Origin: Paracoccus yibinensis | GTDB lineage: Bacteria > Pseudomonadota > Alphaproteobacteria > Rhodobacterales > Rhodobacteraceae | Assembly: GCF_030846195.1 (NCBI RefSeq) | Contig: NZ_JAVCWH010000002.1 | Location: forward strand, 124,001 to 188,000 | Direction of reading: 5' to 3' | DNA: 64,000 nt | Part shown: positions 46,521-55,499 of the stretch, in pieces | Layout: every line of letters starts with the position of its first letter | How positions within the stretch are numbered: the first letter of the stretch is position 1 | The notes under the pieces: model-generated | The model's input: only the letters and a program-made list of their open reading frames with translations | The model's database searches: none | Told to the model about the DNA's origin: nothing | Translations under genes and position numbers: made by a program

Positions 46521-47540
46521 ATGAAGAAGATCGGCTTTCTGTCCTTCGGCCACTGGTCGCCCGAACCGGGGTCGCAGGTCCGCACGGCCCAGGACGTGCT
46601 GCTGCAATCCATAGACCTTGCCATCGCCGCCGAGGAACTGGGCGCGGACGGCGCCTATTTCCGCGTGCATCACTTTGCCCGCCAGCTTGCCTCGCCCTTC
46701 CCGCTGCTGGCGGCCGTCGGCGCACGCACCAGCCGGATCGAGATCGGCACCGGTGTCATCGACATGCGCTATGAAAACCCGCTGTATATGGTTGAAGACG
46801 CGGGCGCGGCCGACCTGATCTCCGGCGGGCGGTTGCAGCTTGGCATCAGCCGGGGCAGCCCGGAACAGGTCGTCGATGGCTGGCGCTATTTCGGCTATCA
46901 ACCCGCCGAGGGCGAAAGCGACCAGGACATGGCCCGCCGCCATACCGAGGTCTTCCTGCAGCAGCTTGAAGGCAAGGGCTTCGCCCGCCCGAACCCCCGC
47001 CCGATGTTCCCGAACCCGCCGGGCCTCTTGCGGCTGGAACCCCATTCGCCGGGGCTGCGCGACCGCATCTGGTGGGGATCGGCTTCCAACGCGACGGCGG
47101 AATGGGCTGCACAGATGGGGATGAACCTGCAAAGCTCGACCCTCAAGGTGGACGAATCGGGCGAACCCTTCCACGTCCAGCAGGCTCGCCAGATCCGCAC
47201 CTATCGCGATGCCTGGGCGGCGGCAGGCCACAGCCGGACCCCGCGCGTATCGGTCAGCCGGTCGATCTTCGCCTTGGTCAGCGACATGGACCGCCGCTTC
47301 TTCGGGCGCGGCGGCAAGGACAGCGACCAGATCGGCAATATCGACAACTATCGCGCCGTCTTCGGCCGCAGCTATGCCGACGAACCCGACCGCCTGATCG
47401 AGCAGTTGCGCGAGGACGAGGCGATCGCCGAGGCCGATACCCTGCTGCTGACCGTGCCGAACATGCTGGGCGTCGATTACAACGTCCACGTCATCGACAG
47501 CATCCTGCGCCATGTCGCCCCGGCGCTTGGCTGGCGCTAA
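46521..47540 (+). CDS. LLM-class flavin-dependent oxidoreductase
   Basis: 339 residues of the bacterial luciferase-like family: MKKIGFLSFGHW start, FRVHHFARQLASPFPLLAAV near 55-75, and RIEIGTGVIDMRYENP. A TIM-barrel flavin enzyme using reduced FMN and oxygen; the substrate is unknown. AGGGA precedes the ATG at 46521. It is convergent with the YigZ-like gene. Confidence 0.88.
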   Translation: MKKIGFLSFGHWSPEPGSQVRTAQDVLLQSIDLAIAAEELGADGAYFRVHHFARQLASPFPLLAAVGARTSRIEIGTGVIDMRYENPLYMVEDAGAADLISGGRLQLGISRGSPEQVVDGWRYFGYQPAEGESDQDMARRHTEVFLQQLEGKGFARPNPRPMFPNPPGLLRLEPHSPGLRDRIWWGSASNATAEWAAQMGMNLQSSTLKVDESGEPFHVQQARQIRTYRDAWAAAGHSRTPRVSVSRSIFALVSDMDRRFFGRGGKDSDQIGNIDNYRAVFGRSYADEPDRLIEQLREDEAIAEADTLLLTVPNMLGVDYNVHVIDSILRHVAPALGWR

Positions 47541-47893
47541 CCCAATCCGGTTTCCCGCAGATACAATCTGACCGCATCCGCCACATGGCGGAAGCGGTCG
47601 CCGCCCAACTGCTTGCCGCCGAACCAGCGGGTCACGATGACCACATGGTCCCGCAATTCGGCGCGTTCCAGCATCTGCAGGATCAGCGCGCCTGCGCCGG
47701 CTTCCCCGTCGTCGTCCTTCACGGCCTCGCCCGAAAGGATTGCCGCCCAACTGTTATGAGTAGCCTTGGCGAACCGCTTGCTGCGCTTCAACTCGGCCAG
47801 CAGGGCCTGGGCCTCGGCGCGCGTGGCGGCGGGTCCGCCCGACACGGCATAGCGCGACCCCCGGTCCGAAATGATCTTGTCGAAGACGCGCAT
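47537..47893 (-). CDS. YigZ/IMPACT family protein
   Basis: 118 residues. Carries the UPF0029/Impact N-terminal core: SKRFAKATHNSWAAILSGE, DDDGEAGAGALILQMLERAE and VVIVTRWFGGKQLGGDRFRH. Shorter than E. coli YigZ (about 200) because the C-terminal domain is absent. Eukaryotic IMPACT regulates translation stress signalling; the bacterial role is unclear. It lies just after mur on the same strand. Confidence 0.82.
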   Translation of the reverse strand: MRVFDKIISDRGSRYAVSGGPAATRAEAQALLAELKRSKRFAKATHNSWAAILSGEAVKDDDGEAGAGALILQMLERAELRDHVVIVTRWFGGKQLGGDRFRHVADAVRLYLRETGLG

Positions 47894-47900
47894 CGCCTGT

Positions 47901-48320
47901 TCAGGCGCCCCGCCGCCGCACGTAAAGCTCCAGCCGGTGATGGACGATCTCGTATCCCATCTCGGCCGCGACCTCGGCCTGCAGCCGCTCGATCCGATCG
48001 TTCATGAACTCGACCACCTCGCCAGTGTCCACGTCGATCATGTGGTCGTGGTGCCGCTGGTCCGCGGCCTCCCATCGGGCGGGTTCACCCTGGAACTCCA
48101 GCTTCTCGATGACACCCTGGGTCTGCAACGTCGTCAATGTGCGATAGACGGTCGCCAGCGACACCCCCGCCCCCGCGGCTTCGGCCCGGCGATGCAGTTC
48201 GGCGGCGTCGGGATGATCCTCGCTGCCCGCGATCACCCGCAGCAGGGCCGCACGCTGCCGCGTCACCCGCACTCCCGCCCGGCGCAGGGCCTGTTCCAGT
48301 TGTGAGGCACGGCTTTCCAT
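47901..48320 (-). CDS. mur: Fur-family manganese regulator, Mur-like
   Basis: 139 residues. N-terminal winged helix: QLEQALRRAGVRVTRQRAAL and AGVSLATVYRTLTTLQTQG. Metal-sensing region HHDHMIDVDTGEVVEF, and the C-terminal dimer domain ends HHRLELYVRRRG. Divergent from sitABCD with a palindrome between them, the arrangement seen for Mur in alphaproteobacteria; Mur with bound manganese represses sitA. The ATG at 48320 was chosen over 48338 because GAGGG lies just upstream. Fur itself is an alternative name. Confidence 0.86.
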   Translation of the reverse strand: MESRASQLEQALRRAGVRVTRQRAALLRVIAGSEDHPDAAELHRRAEAAGAGVSLATVYRTLTTLQTQGVIEKLEFQGEPARWEAADQRHHDHMIDVDTGEVVEFMNDRIERLQAEVAAEMGYEIVHHRLELYVRRRGA

Positions 48321-48348
48321 GGAACCCTCATGACGCATCCCGCGTTCA

Positions 48349-48367
48349 GTTGCAACTAGTTCTCAAC
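48349..48367. promoter_or_regulatory. Putative Mur operator
   Basis: GTTGCAACTAGTTCTCAAC, built around the perfect palindrome AACTAGTT with near-symmetric GTTG/CAAC arms. It lies between mur and sitA, immediately upstream of the sitA -35 box, and would also overlap the mur promoter. Confidence 0.6.
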
Positions 48368-48369
48368 TA

Positions 48370-48398
48370 TTGACAGATGAGAACGGCTCGCACATAAC
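48370..48398 (+). promoter_or_regulatory. Candidate sitA promoter
   Basis: TTGACA (48370-48375), 17 nt, then CATAAC (48393-48398). The expected transcription start is close to the ATG at 48405, giving little or no 5' leader. Confidence 0.5.
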
Positions 48399-48404
48399 GG
48401 GATC

Positions 48405-49280
48405 ATGAAGTCATTCCTTGTCCTTGCCTTTGCTTTTGCCGCCCTTCCCGCCCATGCCGAGCGGCTGAAGGTCGCAACCACCTTCACCATCATCGCCGAC
48501 ATGGCCCGCAATGTCGCGGGCGATGCTGCGGACGTTGAATCGATCACCAAGCCCGGAGCCGAGATCCACAACTATCAACCCACCTCGGGCGATCTGATCC
48601 GCACGTCCGATGCCGATCTGATCCTGGCGAACGGGCTGAACCTGGAAAGCTGGTTCCAGCAGTTCATTGACCAATTGGGCGATGTCCCTGTCGCAGTCGT
48701 CAGCGACGGCGTCGAACCGATGTCGATCACCGGCGGCGACTACGACGGCAAGCCCAATCCCCATGCCTGGATGGCCTTGGACAACGCGCTGATCTATGTG
48801 GACAACATCGCCGCCGCAATGGCCGACGCCGATCCCGACAACGCCGCGACCTATCGCACGAATGCCGATGCCTACAAGGCGCAGATCAACAATACCATCG
48901 CCCCCTTGCGCGATGCCGCCCGCGCCCTGCCCCCCGATCGCCGCTGGCTGGTCACGTCCGAAGGCGCGTTCTCCTATCTGGCCCGCGACTTCGGCCTGCA
49001 GGAACTCTACCTGTGGCCGATCAATGCCGACGCGCAGGGCACGCCTCAGCAGGTGCGCCATGTCATCGACGTCATGCGCGAAAACGATGTCCGTGTGATC
49101 TTTTCCGAATCCACCGTGTCCGACCGCCCCGCCCGCCGCGTTGCATCCGAAACCGGCGCGACCTATGGCGGCGTCCTTTACGTGGACAGCCTGTCCGAGG
49201 CCGACGGCCCCGTCCCCACTTATCTGGATCTGCTGCGCGTGACATCGCAAACCATCGTGGACGGCCTGCGGAATGAATGA
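48405..49280 (+). CDS. sitA: Manganese/iron ABC transporter substrate-binding protein
   Basis: 291 residues. The signal peptide [18 protein letters not shown] is followed by a cluster A-I (family 9) metal-binding protein. Candidate ligands: His55 in [13 protein letters not shown], His120 in [10 protein letters not shown], and later conserved Glu and Asp in the C-terminal lobe ([25 protein letters not shown]). It binds Mn(II), possibly Fe(II), in the periplasm. First gene of sitABCD. Confidence 0.94.
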   Translation: MKSFLVLAFAFAALPAHAERLKVATTFTIIADMARNVAGDAADVESITKPGAEIHNYQPTSGDLIRTSDADLILANGLNLESWFQQFIDQLGDVPVAVVSDGVEPMSITGGDYDGKPNPHAWMALDNALIYVDNIAAAMADADPDNAATYRTNADAYKAQINNTIAPLRDAARALPPDRRWLVTSEGAFSYLARDFGLQELYLWPINADAQGTPQQVRHVIDVMRENDVRVIFSESTVSDRPARRVASETGATYGGVLYVDSLSEADGPVPTYLDLLRVTSQTIVDGLRNE

Positions 49281-50118
49281 CGGGATCGAGGTCCGGCATC
49301 TAACCGTCGCCTATCCCAATGGTGTCACCGCGCTGCGCGACGCCAGTTTTATCGTGCCCGAAGGGTCTGTCACCGCCTTGGTAGGCGTCAACGGCGCAGG
49401 AAAATCGACGCTGTTCAAGGCGCTGATGGGCCTGCTGCCGCACAGCTCGGGCCAGATCCGCATCATGGGCGGCACGGTGGAACAGGCGCTGGCAAAGAAC
49501 CTGGTGGCCTATGTCCCCCAGGCCGAGGAAGTGGACTGGAGCTTCCCTGTCCTGGTCGAGGACGTGGTGATGATGGGCCGCTATGGCCACATGGGCTTTT
49601 TCCGCCGCGCACGCCCCATCGATCGGCAGGCGGTGGACGCAGCCCTGGCCCGCGTCGGCATGACCGATTTCCGCCGCCGCCAGATCGGCGAACTCTCGGG
49701 CGGCCAGAAGAAGCGCGTCTTCCTGGCCCGCGCCATCGCGCAGGAAGCGCGGGTGATCCTGCTCGACGAACCCTTCACCGGCGTCGACGTCAAGACCGAG
49801 GAGGCGATCATCGCCCTTCTGAAAGCGATGCGCGAGGAAGGCCGGGTGATGCTGGTCTCGACCCACGACCTCGGCTCGGTCCCGGAATATTGCGACCGGG
49901 TGGTGATGGTCAAGGGCACGGTCCTGGCCCATGGCCCGACCGAGACGACCTTCACCCCCGAAAACCTGCGCCGTGCCTTTGGCGGCGTGCTGCGCCATTT
50001 CGTGCTGGGGGGCGCTGCGCTGCACGACGACGCCGACCGGCGCAGCGTGGATGTGTTCACGGATGATGAACGGCCACTGGTGTTCTATGACGACCGCGCC
50101 CGAAGGAAGGACGAATGA
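49273..50118 (+). CDS. sitB: Manganese/iron ABC transporter ATPase
   Basis: 281 residues. Walker [15 protein letters not shown] near residue 38, the Q-loop region [14 protein letters not shown], signature LSGGQKKRV and Walker [13 protein letters not shown] are all intact. The C-terminal tail beyond the ATPase core (about 240-281) is rich in Asp and Arg. Overlaps sitA by 8 nt. A hairpin-tail repeat element sits in the 73-nt gap to sitC. Confidence 0.95.
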   Translation: MNDGIEVRHLTVAYPNGVTALRDASFIVPEGSVTALVGVNGAGKSTLFKALMGLLPHSSGQIRIMGGTVEQALAKNLVAYVPQAEEVDWSFPVLVEDVVMMGRYGHMGFFRRARPIDRQAVDAALARVGMTDFRRRQIGELSGGQKKRVFLARAIAQEARVILLDEPFTGVDVKTEEAIIALLKAMREEGRVMLVSTHDLGSVPEYCDRVVMVKGTVLAHGPTETTFTPENLRRAFGGVLRHFVLGGAALHDDADRRSVDVFTDDERPLVFYDDRARRKDE

Positions 50119-50140
50119 CCCGCGTCCATTCATTCTGGCG

Positions 50141-50179
50141 GAAATATCCCACGGGGGTGCGGGGGTGTGAAACCCCCGC
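50141..50179 (-). repeat. Intergenic hairpin-tail element, copy 3 (inverted, within sitABCD)
   Basis: On the minus strand GCGGGGGT and ACCCCCGC form an 8-bp stem, followed by GCACCCCCGTGGGATATTTC. It lies between sitB and sitC, opposite to their transcription. Same architecture as at 35649 and 38930. Confidence 0.6.
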
Positions 50180-50191
50180 TGCCGACGCCTG

Positions 50192-51043
50192 ATGCTGGAC
50201 ACTCTGCTGATCCCCTTCACCTATGGCTACATGACCAACGCCATCTGGGTTTCGGCCCTGGTCGGCGGCGTCTGCGCCTTCCTGTCGGCATACCTGATGC
50301 TCAAGGGCTGGAGCCTGATTGGCGACGCCCTGTCGCACTCCATCGTCCCCGGAGTCGCGGGGGCCTACATGCTGGGCCTGCCCTTCGCGCTTGGCGCCTT
50401 CCTGTCGGGCGGGTTGGCCGCGCTGACCATGCTGTTCCTGAACAGCCGCACGGGCCTGAAAGAGGACGCGATCATCGGCCTGATCTTCACCGGCTTCTTC
50501 GGGATCGGGCTGTTCATGATCTCGCTGAACCCGGTTTCCGTGGACCTGCAGGCGATCACCCTGGGCAACATCCTGGCGATCTCGCCCGCCGACACGCTGC
50601 AACTGGCGATCATCGGAGGCGTCTCGCTGGTGATCCTGCTGGCGAAATGGCGCGACCTGATGGTGGTCTTCTTCGACGAAAGCCATGCGCGTACCATTGG
50701 GCTGCATCCGGGGCGGCTTCGGGTGCTGTTCTTCACCCTGCTGGCCGGATCGACCGTCGCCGCCATGCAGACCGTGGGGGCCTTCCTGGTCATAGCCATG
50801 GTGGTGACGCCGGGCGCCACGGCCTATCTGCTGACCGACCGCTTTCCGCGCCTGATCGCGCTGTCGGTGGCGATCGGGACGCTCACCTCGGCCATCGGCG
50901 CCTATGTCAGCTTCTTCCTGGACGGCGCGACGGGCGGCATCATCGTCGTGCTGCAGACCCTGATCTTCCTTGCGGCCTTTGTCCTTGCCCCACGCCACGG
51001 TCTGCTGGCCAGCCGCCGCCGCATCCGCGCGGTCGCCCGATGA
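50192..51043 (+). CDS. sitC: Manganese/iron ABC transporter permease
   Basis: 283 residues with eight to nine membrane segments of the ABC-3 family. Conserved features are AYLMLKGWSLIGDALSHSIV, the permease cytoplasmic loop with GDALSHSIVPGV, and GNILAISPADTLQLAIIGG. The start ATG lies 74 nt after sitB. Ends in an overlap with sitD (ATGA). Forms the channel together with SitD. Confidence 0.94.
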   Translation: MLDTLLIPFTYGYMTNAIWVSALVGGVCAFLSAYLMLKGWSLIGDALSHSIVPGVAGAYMLGLPFALGAFLSGGLAALTMLFLNSRTGLKEDAIIGLIFTGFFGIGLFMISLNPVSVDLQAITLGNILAISPADTLQLAIIGGVSLVILLAKWRDLMVVFFDESHARTIGLHPGRLRVLFFTLLAGSTVAAMQTVGAFLVIAMVVTPGATAYLLTDRFPRLIALSVAIGTLTSAIGAYVSFFLDGATGGIIVVLQTLIFLAAFVLAPRHGLLASRRRIRAVAR

Positions 51044-51867
51044 GCTGGCTGACCGCCCCCTTCGCCTTCCCCTTCATGGTCGAGGCCATGCTGATCGCCG
51101 TCATCGTCAGCATCCCGGCGGCCCTTCTCAGTTGCTTCCTGGTCCTGCGCGGCTGGGCGCTGATGGGCGACGGGATCAGCCACGCGGTGCTGCCGGGGAT
51201 CGTCCTGGCCTATCTGGCCGGCATCCCCCTGCTGATCGGAGCCTTCGTGGCGGGGATGATCTGCGCGCTGTCGGCGGGCTGGCTGGACGCCAACAGCCGC
51301 ATCAAACCCGACACGACGCTTGGCGTCGTGATGGCCGGGATGTTCGGGCTGGGGCTGGTGATCTATACGCAATTCCCCACCGACGTGCACCTGGACCACA
51401 TCCTGTTCGGCAACATCCTGGGGGTCGGGCGGGATGACTTCCTGTCGGCCGGCTCGATCTCCGCCGTAGTGGGGCTGGTCCTGGTGCTGAAATGGCGCGA
51501 TTTCGCGCTGCTGGTCTTTGATCCCGTGCAGGCACGGGTGGCCGGGCTGGCGACCGGCTGGCTGCATTACGGGATGCTGGCGATGATCTCGGCCGTGGTG
51601 GTGGCGATGCTGTCGGCGGTGGGGATCATCCTGTCGGTGGCGTTGCTGATCGCGCCGGGGGCCATCGCCTTCCTGTTGACCAGCCGCTTGCAGGCGATGC
51701 TGGCGCTGTCGGTGGCCATCGGCGCGGGATCCAGCCTGGCGGGCATCTGGATCAGCTTCTGGCTGGACAGCGCCCCTGCACCGACCATCGTGGTGGTGAT
51801 GACCGCGCTGTTCACCCTGGTTTTCTTCTGGCGCCAGTTGGCCACCCGCCGCAGGTCCGCCGCATAG
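51040..51867 (+). CDS. sitD: Manganese/iron ABC transporter permease, second subunit
   Basis: 275 residues, paralogous to SitC: LRGWALMGDGISHAVLPGIV corresponds to the GDALSH loop of SitC, and GNILGVGRDDFLSAG to its later signature. Eight membrane segments are apparent. Two different permease genes in one operon is the SitCD arrangement. Overlaps sitC by ATGA. Probably the last gene of the operon. Confidence 0.94.
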   Translation: MSWLTAPFAFPFMVEAMLIAVIVSIPAALLSCFLVLRGWALMGDGISHAVLPGIVLAYLAGIPLLIGAFVAGMICALSAGWLDANSRIKPDTTLGVVMAGMFGLGLVIYTQFPTDVHLDHILFGNILGVGRDDFLSAGSISAVVGLVLVLKWRDFALLVFDPVQARVAGLATGWLHYGMLAMISAVVVAMLSAVGIILSVALLIAPGAIAFLLTSRLQAMLALSVAIGAGSSLAGIWISFWLDSAPAPTIVVVMTALFTLVFFWRQLATRRRSAA

Positions 51868-51900
51868 AAAGACGATCCACTGCCGGGCGGCCCATGCTGT

Positions 51901-52059
51901 TCAGCCCCCGCCGATGCCGGTCGTGACCTTGCCGGTGCCGCCGCATTCGGGACATTCCTTGCCGTCGATCCGCCCGCTGCCTTCGCATTTGCGGCAGATG
52001 TTTTCGCCTGCGCCGGTGGTGCCGGGGGGAACGGCGTCGGGATTTTCCTTCTCGGCCAT
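51901..52059 (-). CDS. 52-residue zinc-finger microprotein (DnaJ-type CxxCxGxG)
   Basis: Translates to a short N-terminal arm, then ICRKCEGSGRIDGKECPECG and GTGKVTTG: two CxxCxGxG knuckles like half a DnaJ cysteine-rich domain, able to bind one zinc. The ATG at 52059 is preceded by a near-ideal AGGAGG ribosome site, strong support for translation. Antisense-convergent with sitD, divergent from the next gene. Function unknown; a protein-folding or metal role is speculative. Confidence 0.8.
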   Translation of the reverse strand: MAEKENPDAVPPGTTGAGENICRKCEGSGRIDGKECPECGGTGKVTTGIGGG

Positions 52060-52181
52060 CGCGTCCTCCTGCGTTTTGCCATTGGCTCAACCCCGTTCGG
52101 GGGCGCCTGTTCCCACGCCCTTGGTTGCGCCGCGCCGGACCAGCCGCTATCTGGAGGGACGGAACAGGACCAGGGGCCCTC

Positions 52182-52346
52182 ATGATCGTCATCGCCGCCG
52201 CCACCATCGGTGCAATCCTGGGCTGGCGCCGGGCCGCCGGACTGGGCGGCACCGGGCGCGACCGGGTGCAATATGCGGCGGGCTTCGCCATGGCCTTCGC
52301 GGTCGTGGGCCTGTTCGCGACCGTCATCATCGACCGGATGACGTGA
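52182..52346 (+). CDS. 54-residue membrane microprotein
   Basis: Two hydrophobic stretches, IVIAAATIGAILGW and AGFAMAFAVVGLFATVII, joined by a short basic loop (RRAAGLGGTGRDR), suggesting a hairpin membrane protein. The stop overlaps the ATG of the VWA gene as TGATG, so translation is coupled. Function unknown. Confidence 0.68.
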   Translation: MIVIAAATIGAILGWRRAAGLGGTGRDRVQYAAGFAMAFAVVGLFATVIIDRMT

Positions 52347-53527
52347 TGTTCATCCCGTTCCTGGACAGCCTGCGCCGGCAAGGGGTTCCGGTCTCGCTGC
52401 GGGAATGGCTGGACCTGATGGCCGGGATGCAGGCAGGCATCGCGGATTGGTCCGTGGACGGCTTCTATCACCTGGCCCGGCTGGTGCTGGTCAAGGACGA
52501 ACGCCACATCGACCGCTTCGACCGCGCCTTTGCCGAGGCGTTTTCCGGCCTGGAAACCATCCCGGTCGAGGCGCTTGTCACCGAACGGGCGATCCCCCGC
52601 GAATGGCTGGAAAAGCTGGCCGAGAAGCTGCTGACCGACGAGGAAAAGGCCCAGGTCCAGGGCGGCGGCAGCTTCGAGGAGCTGATGCGCAAGCTGCGCG
52701 AACGGCTGGCCGAACAGCAGGGGCGCCACCAGGGCGGCAGCAAGTGGATCGGCACGGGCGGCACCTCGCCCTTCGGCGCATACGGCTATAACCCCGAAGG
52801 GGTGCGCATCGGCCAGGACGAATCCCGCCACCGCCGCGCGGTCAAGGTCTGGGACAAGCGCGAATTCCGCGATTTCGACGACAATGTCGAACTGGGCACG
52901 CGAAACATCAAGGTCGCACTGAAACGCCTGCGCCACTGGGCGCGGCATGGCGCGGCCGAGGAACTGGACCTGCCCGCCACGATCCGGGCAACCGCCGACC
53001 ACGGCTATATCGACGTGCAGACCCGGCCCGAGCGTCGCAATGCGGTCAAGGTGCTGCTGTTCCTAGACGTGGGCGGGTCGATGGACGACCATATCCGCGT
53101 CGTGGACGAGCTGTTCTCGGCCGCGCGGGCCGAGTTCAAGCACATGGAGCATTTCTATTTCCACAACTGCCTTTACGAGGGCGTCTGGACCGACAACCGC
53201 CGACGCTGGACGGAACAGACGCCAACCTGGGACGTGCTTCACCGCTTCGGCCGCGACTACAAATGCGTCTTCGTGGGCGACGCCTCCATGTCCCCATACG
53301 AGATCGCGGTGCCGGGCGGGGCCAACGAACACTGGAACCAGGAATCGGGCGAGGTCTGGCTGCGCCGCGCGGCCGAGACCTGGCCCGACCACGTCTGGCT
53401 GAACCCGGTTCCGCAGGGGCATTGGGGATACACCCAATCCATCGCCATGATCGGGAAAATCTTCGGAAACCGCATGATGCCCCTGACGCTGGACGGGTTG
53501 ACGCAGGCGATGCGGATTCTTGGCTGA
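52346..53527 (+). CDS. VWA domain protein, CoxE-like
   Basis: 393 residues. N-terminal helical region typical of CoxE-like proteins (FIPFLDSLRRQGVPVSLREW, LARLVLVKDERHIDRFDRAF), a Gly-rich segment at about 128-152, then a von Willebrand A-type domain from about 230 with a MIDAS-like motif in LLFLDVGGSMDDH, where the usual DxSxS is DVGGS. CoxE-like proteins work with MoxR-type AAA ATPases in enzyme maturation, but no such ATPase is adjacent. Confidence 0.85.
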   Translation: MFIPFLDSLRRQGVPVSLREWLDLMAGMQAGIADWSVDGFYHLARLVLVKDERHIDRFDRAFAEAFSGLETIPVEALVTERAIPREWLEKLAEKLLTDEEKAQVQGGGSFEELMRKLRERLAEQQGRHQGGSKWIGTGGTSPFGAYGYNPEGVRIGQDESRHRRAVKVWDKREFRDFDDNVELGTRNIKVALKRLRHWARHGAAEELDLPATIRATADHGYIDVQTRPERRNAVKVLLFLDVGGSMDDHIRVVDELFSAARAEFKHMEHFYFHNCLYEGVWTDNRRRWTEQTPTWDVLHRFGRDYKCVFVGDASMSPYEIAVPGGANEHWNQESGEVWLRRAAETWPDHVWLNPVPQGHWGYTQSIAMIGKIFGNRMMPLTLDGLTQAMRILG

Positions 53528-53566
53528 CCTCTGGCGCGGGGGCTGGCGTGGGACCATATTGGTGCC

Positions 53567-54250
53567 ATGAAATACCTGCCGATCATCCTGCTGATCCTTT
53601 ATCTGGCCGCCATGTGGTTCTTTTCCCTGTGGCGGCTGCGGCAGGAACTGAACCAGAAATCGACGCCGCTGAACCATCCGCGCCTGGTGCCGATGCTGGA
53701 ACGGCTGGGCCGGGCGATGGACCTGCCCCCCGTGCGCGCCCATGTCTATGAGGTCGAGCCCGTGAACGGCCTGGCCGCCCCCGACGGGCGCATCTTCCTG
53801 ACCCGCGGCTTCATCCGCAAGCTGGACGCGGGCGAGGTCACGCCCGAGGAACTGGCCAGCGTCATCGCGCACGAACTGGGCCATGTCGCCCATGGTCACG
53901 CCCGGCGGCGGATGATCGACTTTGCAGGCCAGAACGCGATTCGCATGGCGCTTGCGGGCGTCCTGGGCCGCATCATCCCCGGCCTGGGCACCTGGATCGC
54001 CGGGCTGATCGCCACCGCCGTCGCCGCCCGCCTGTCGCGCGACGACGAATTCGAGGCCGACCGCTTCGCAAGCGCCTTGATGATCCGGGCGGGCCTGGGG
54101 ACGGAGCCGCAGATCTCGTTGTTCCGCAAGCTGGAACGCCTGACCGGCAATCGCGGCGGATCGGCCCCGGCCTGGCTGTTGTCGCACCCGCCCACCGGGC
54201 GCCGCATCGCTGCCATCCAGCGGAACCAGGCACAGTGGCGGCAAGGCTGA
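53567..54250 (+). CDS. M48-family metalloprotease
   Basis: 227 residues. One N-terminal membrane anchor (IILLILYLAAMWFFSLW), then the zinc motif VIAHELGHVAHGHARR (HExxH) near residue 105, with the third ligand Glu in DDEFEADRFAS. Resembles HtpX/Ste24-type membrane proteases of envelope quality control, but short. It lies 39 nt after the VWA gene. Confidence 0.9.
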   Translation: MKYLPIILLILYLAAMWFFSLWRLRQELNQKSTPLNHPRLVPMLERLGRAMDLPPVRAHVYEVEPVNGLAAPDGRIFLTRGFIRKLDAGEVTPEELASVIAHELGHVAHGHARRRMIDFAGQNAIRMALAGVLGRIIPGLGTWIAGLIATAVAARLSRDDEFEADRFASALMIRAGLGTEPQISLFRKLERLTGNRGGSAPAWLLSHPPTGRRIAAIQRNQAQWRQG

Positions 54251-54305
54251 AGACGCTTGCGGCAACAGAAGGTTGTCTTATGCTGGCCTGACACAACTGG
54301 GCCAG

Positions 54306-55499
54306 ATGATGACGCGACCCTTCCGCCGCCGGGTGTTCTATCTGCCCGGCTTCGATCCCATGCCTCCGCGTCGTTACCGCGAACTTTATCGCCGCGAAGC
54401 CCTGAAGCAGGCACAGGTCAGCGGTTTTGTCCTGACAATGGAAAAGCCCGCCGACGGTGCCGCTTTCGGCTGGCAGACCCGCGCCCGCTTCCCGGAAGGC
54501 CCGGCCCAGGCGCAGATCGAGGTTCTGGTCTGGTCCGACCTCGTCCAAGCTTCGATGCAGGGGGGCATCCTGGCGACCTATGCGCGGATGCTGCGGACAG
54601 GGTGGGTCTATGGCCGCTCGGGCGCGTTGCGGCGGCTGATGCGGCTGCGGCGCGGGCCGGTTCTGGCGGCGCTGTATCCGGTCGCGGTGCTGGTGCTGCA
54701 ACTGCTGGGCGCGGTCCTGCTGGCACTGCTGGCGGGATGGGTCGTGACGGCCCTGACGGGACTGGCATGGCTTGGGATGGGCGCGGGCCTTGCCACCGCC
54801 TGGGGGGTGCTGGTCCTGGCCCGGTCCCAGGACCATCGCCTCTTCGCGCACTATCTGATGCATGACTATGCCTTCACCGCCAGCCTGCACGGCGCCTATC
54901 CACAGGCATTGGAACAGCGGCTGGAGCAGTTCACCAATCGCATCGCCGACGCCCTGACCCAGGATCTGGACGAGGTTCTGGTCGTCGGCCATTCCTCGGG
55001 CGCTTATCTGGCGGCGTCGATCCTGGCGGACCTGCTTCGGCGGGACGCCTTGGCGGGCCATCCGGCCCTGGCGCTGCTGACCCTGGGTCAGGTGGTGCCG
55101 ATGGCCTCATTCCTGCCGCAGGCGCAGCGGCTGCGGACCGACCTGGCCTTCCTTTCCGAACGGCCGGATCTGTTCTGGTTGGACGTGACCGCGCCCGGTG
55201 ATCCGTGCAGCTTCGCGCTCTGCGATCCCGTCGCCGTGACCGGGGTCGCGGGTCCGGGGCAACGCTGGCCGTTGGTCCTGTCGGCGGCCTTTACACAAAC
55301 CCTGTCGCCGCAGCAGCAGCGCGCCCTGCGGTGGCGCTGGTTCCGGCTGCATCTGCAATATCTGTGCGCCTTCGACCGCCCAAGTGATTACGACTATTTC
55401 GCCATCACCGCCGGGCCGCTTGGGCTTGCCGACCGCTTCGCCGGTCGCCGTCCCTCGCCCGGACGAATTGCCATCCCCGTCGGGCCAGGCCTGCCATGA
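54306..55499 (+). CDS. Alpha/beta hydrolase-like protein with central membrane hairpin
   Basis: 397 residues. The nucleophile elbow is VVGHSSG near residue 228, within VLVVGHSSGAYLAASILADL. The sequence before it contains two adjacent membrane segments (PVLAALYPVAVLVLQLLGAV and LLALLAGWVVTALTGLAWLG, about 117-160), unusual for this fold. It ends by overlapping the P450 gene (ATGA), so the two are co-translated. The start is uncertain: ATG 54306 is used; an in-frame TTG at 54273 is also possible. Confidence 0.7.
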   Translation: MMTRPFRRRVFYLPGFDPMPPRRYRELYRREALKQAQVSGFVLTMEKPADGAAFGWQTRARFPEGPAQAQIEVLVWSDLVQASMQGGILATYARMLRTGWVYGRSGALRRLMRLRRGPVLAALYPVAVLVLQLLGAVLLALLAGWVVTALTGLAWLGMGAGLATAWGVLVLARSQDHRLFAHYLMHDYAFTASLHGAYPQALEQRLEQFTNRIADALTQDLDEVLVVGHSSGAYLAASILADLLRRDALAGHPALALLTLGQVVPMASFLPQAQRLRTDLAFLSERPDLFWLDVTAPGDPCSFALCDPVAVTGVAGPGQRWPLVLSAAFTQTLSPQQQRALRWRWFRLHLQYLCAFDRPSDYDYFAITAGPLGLADRFAGRRPSPGRIAIPVGPGLP

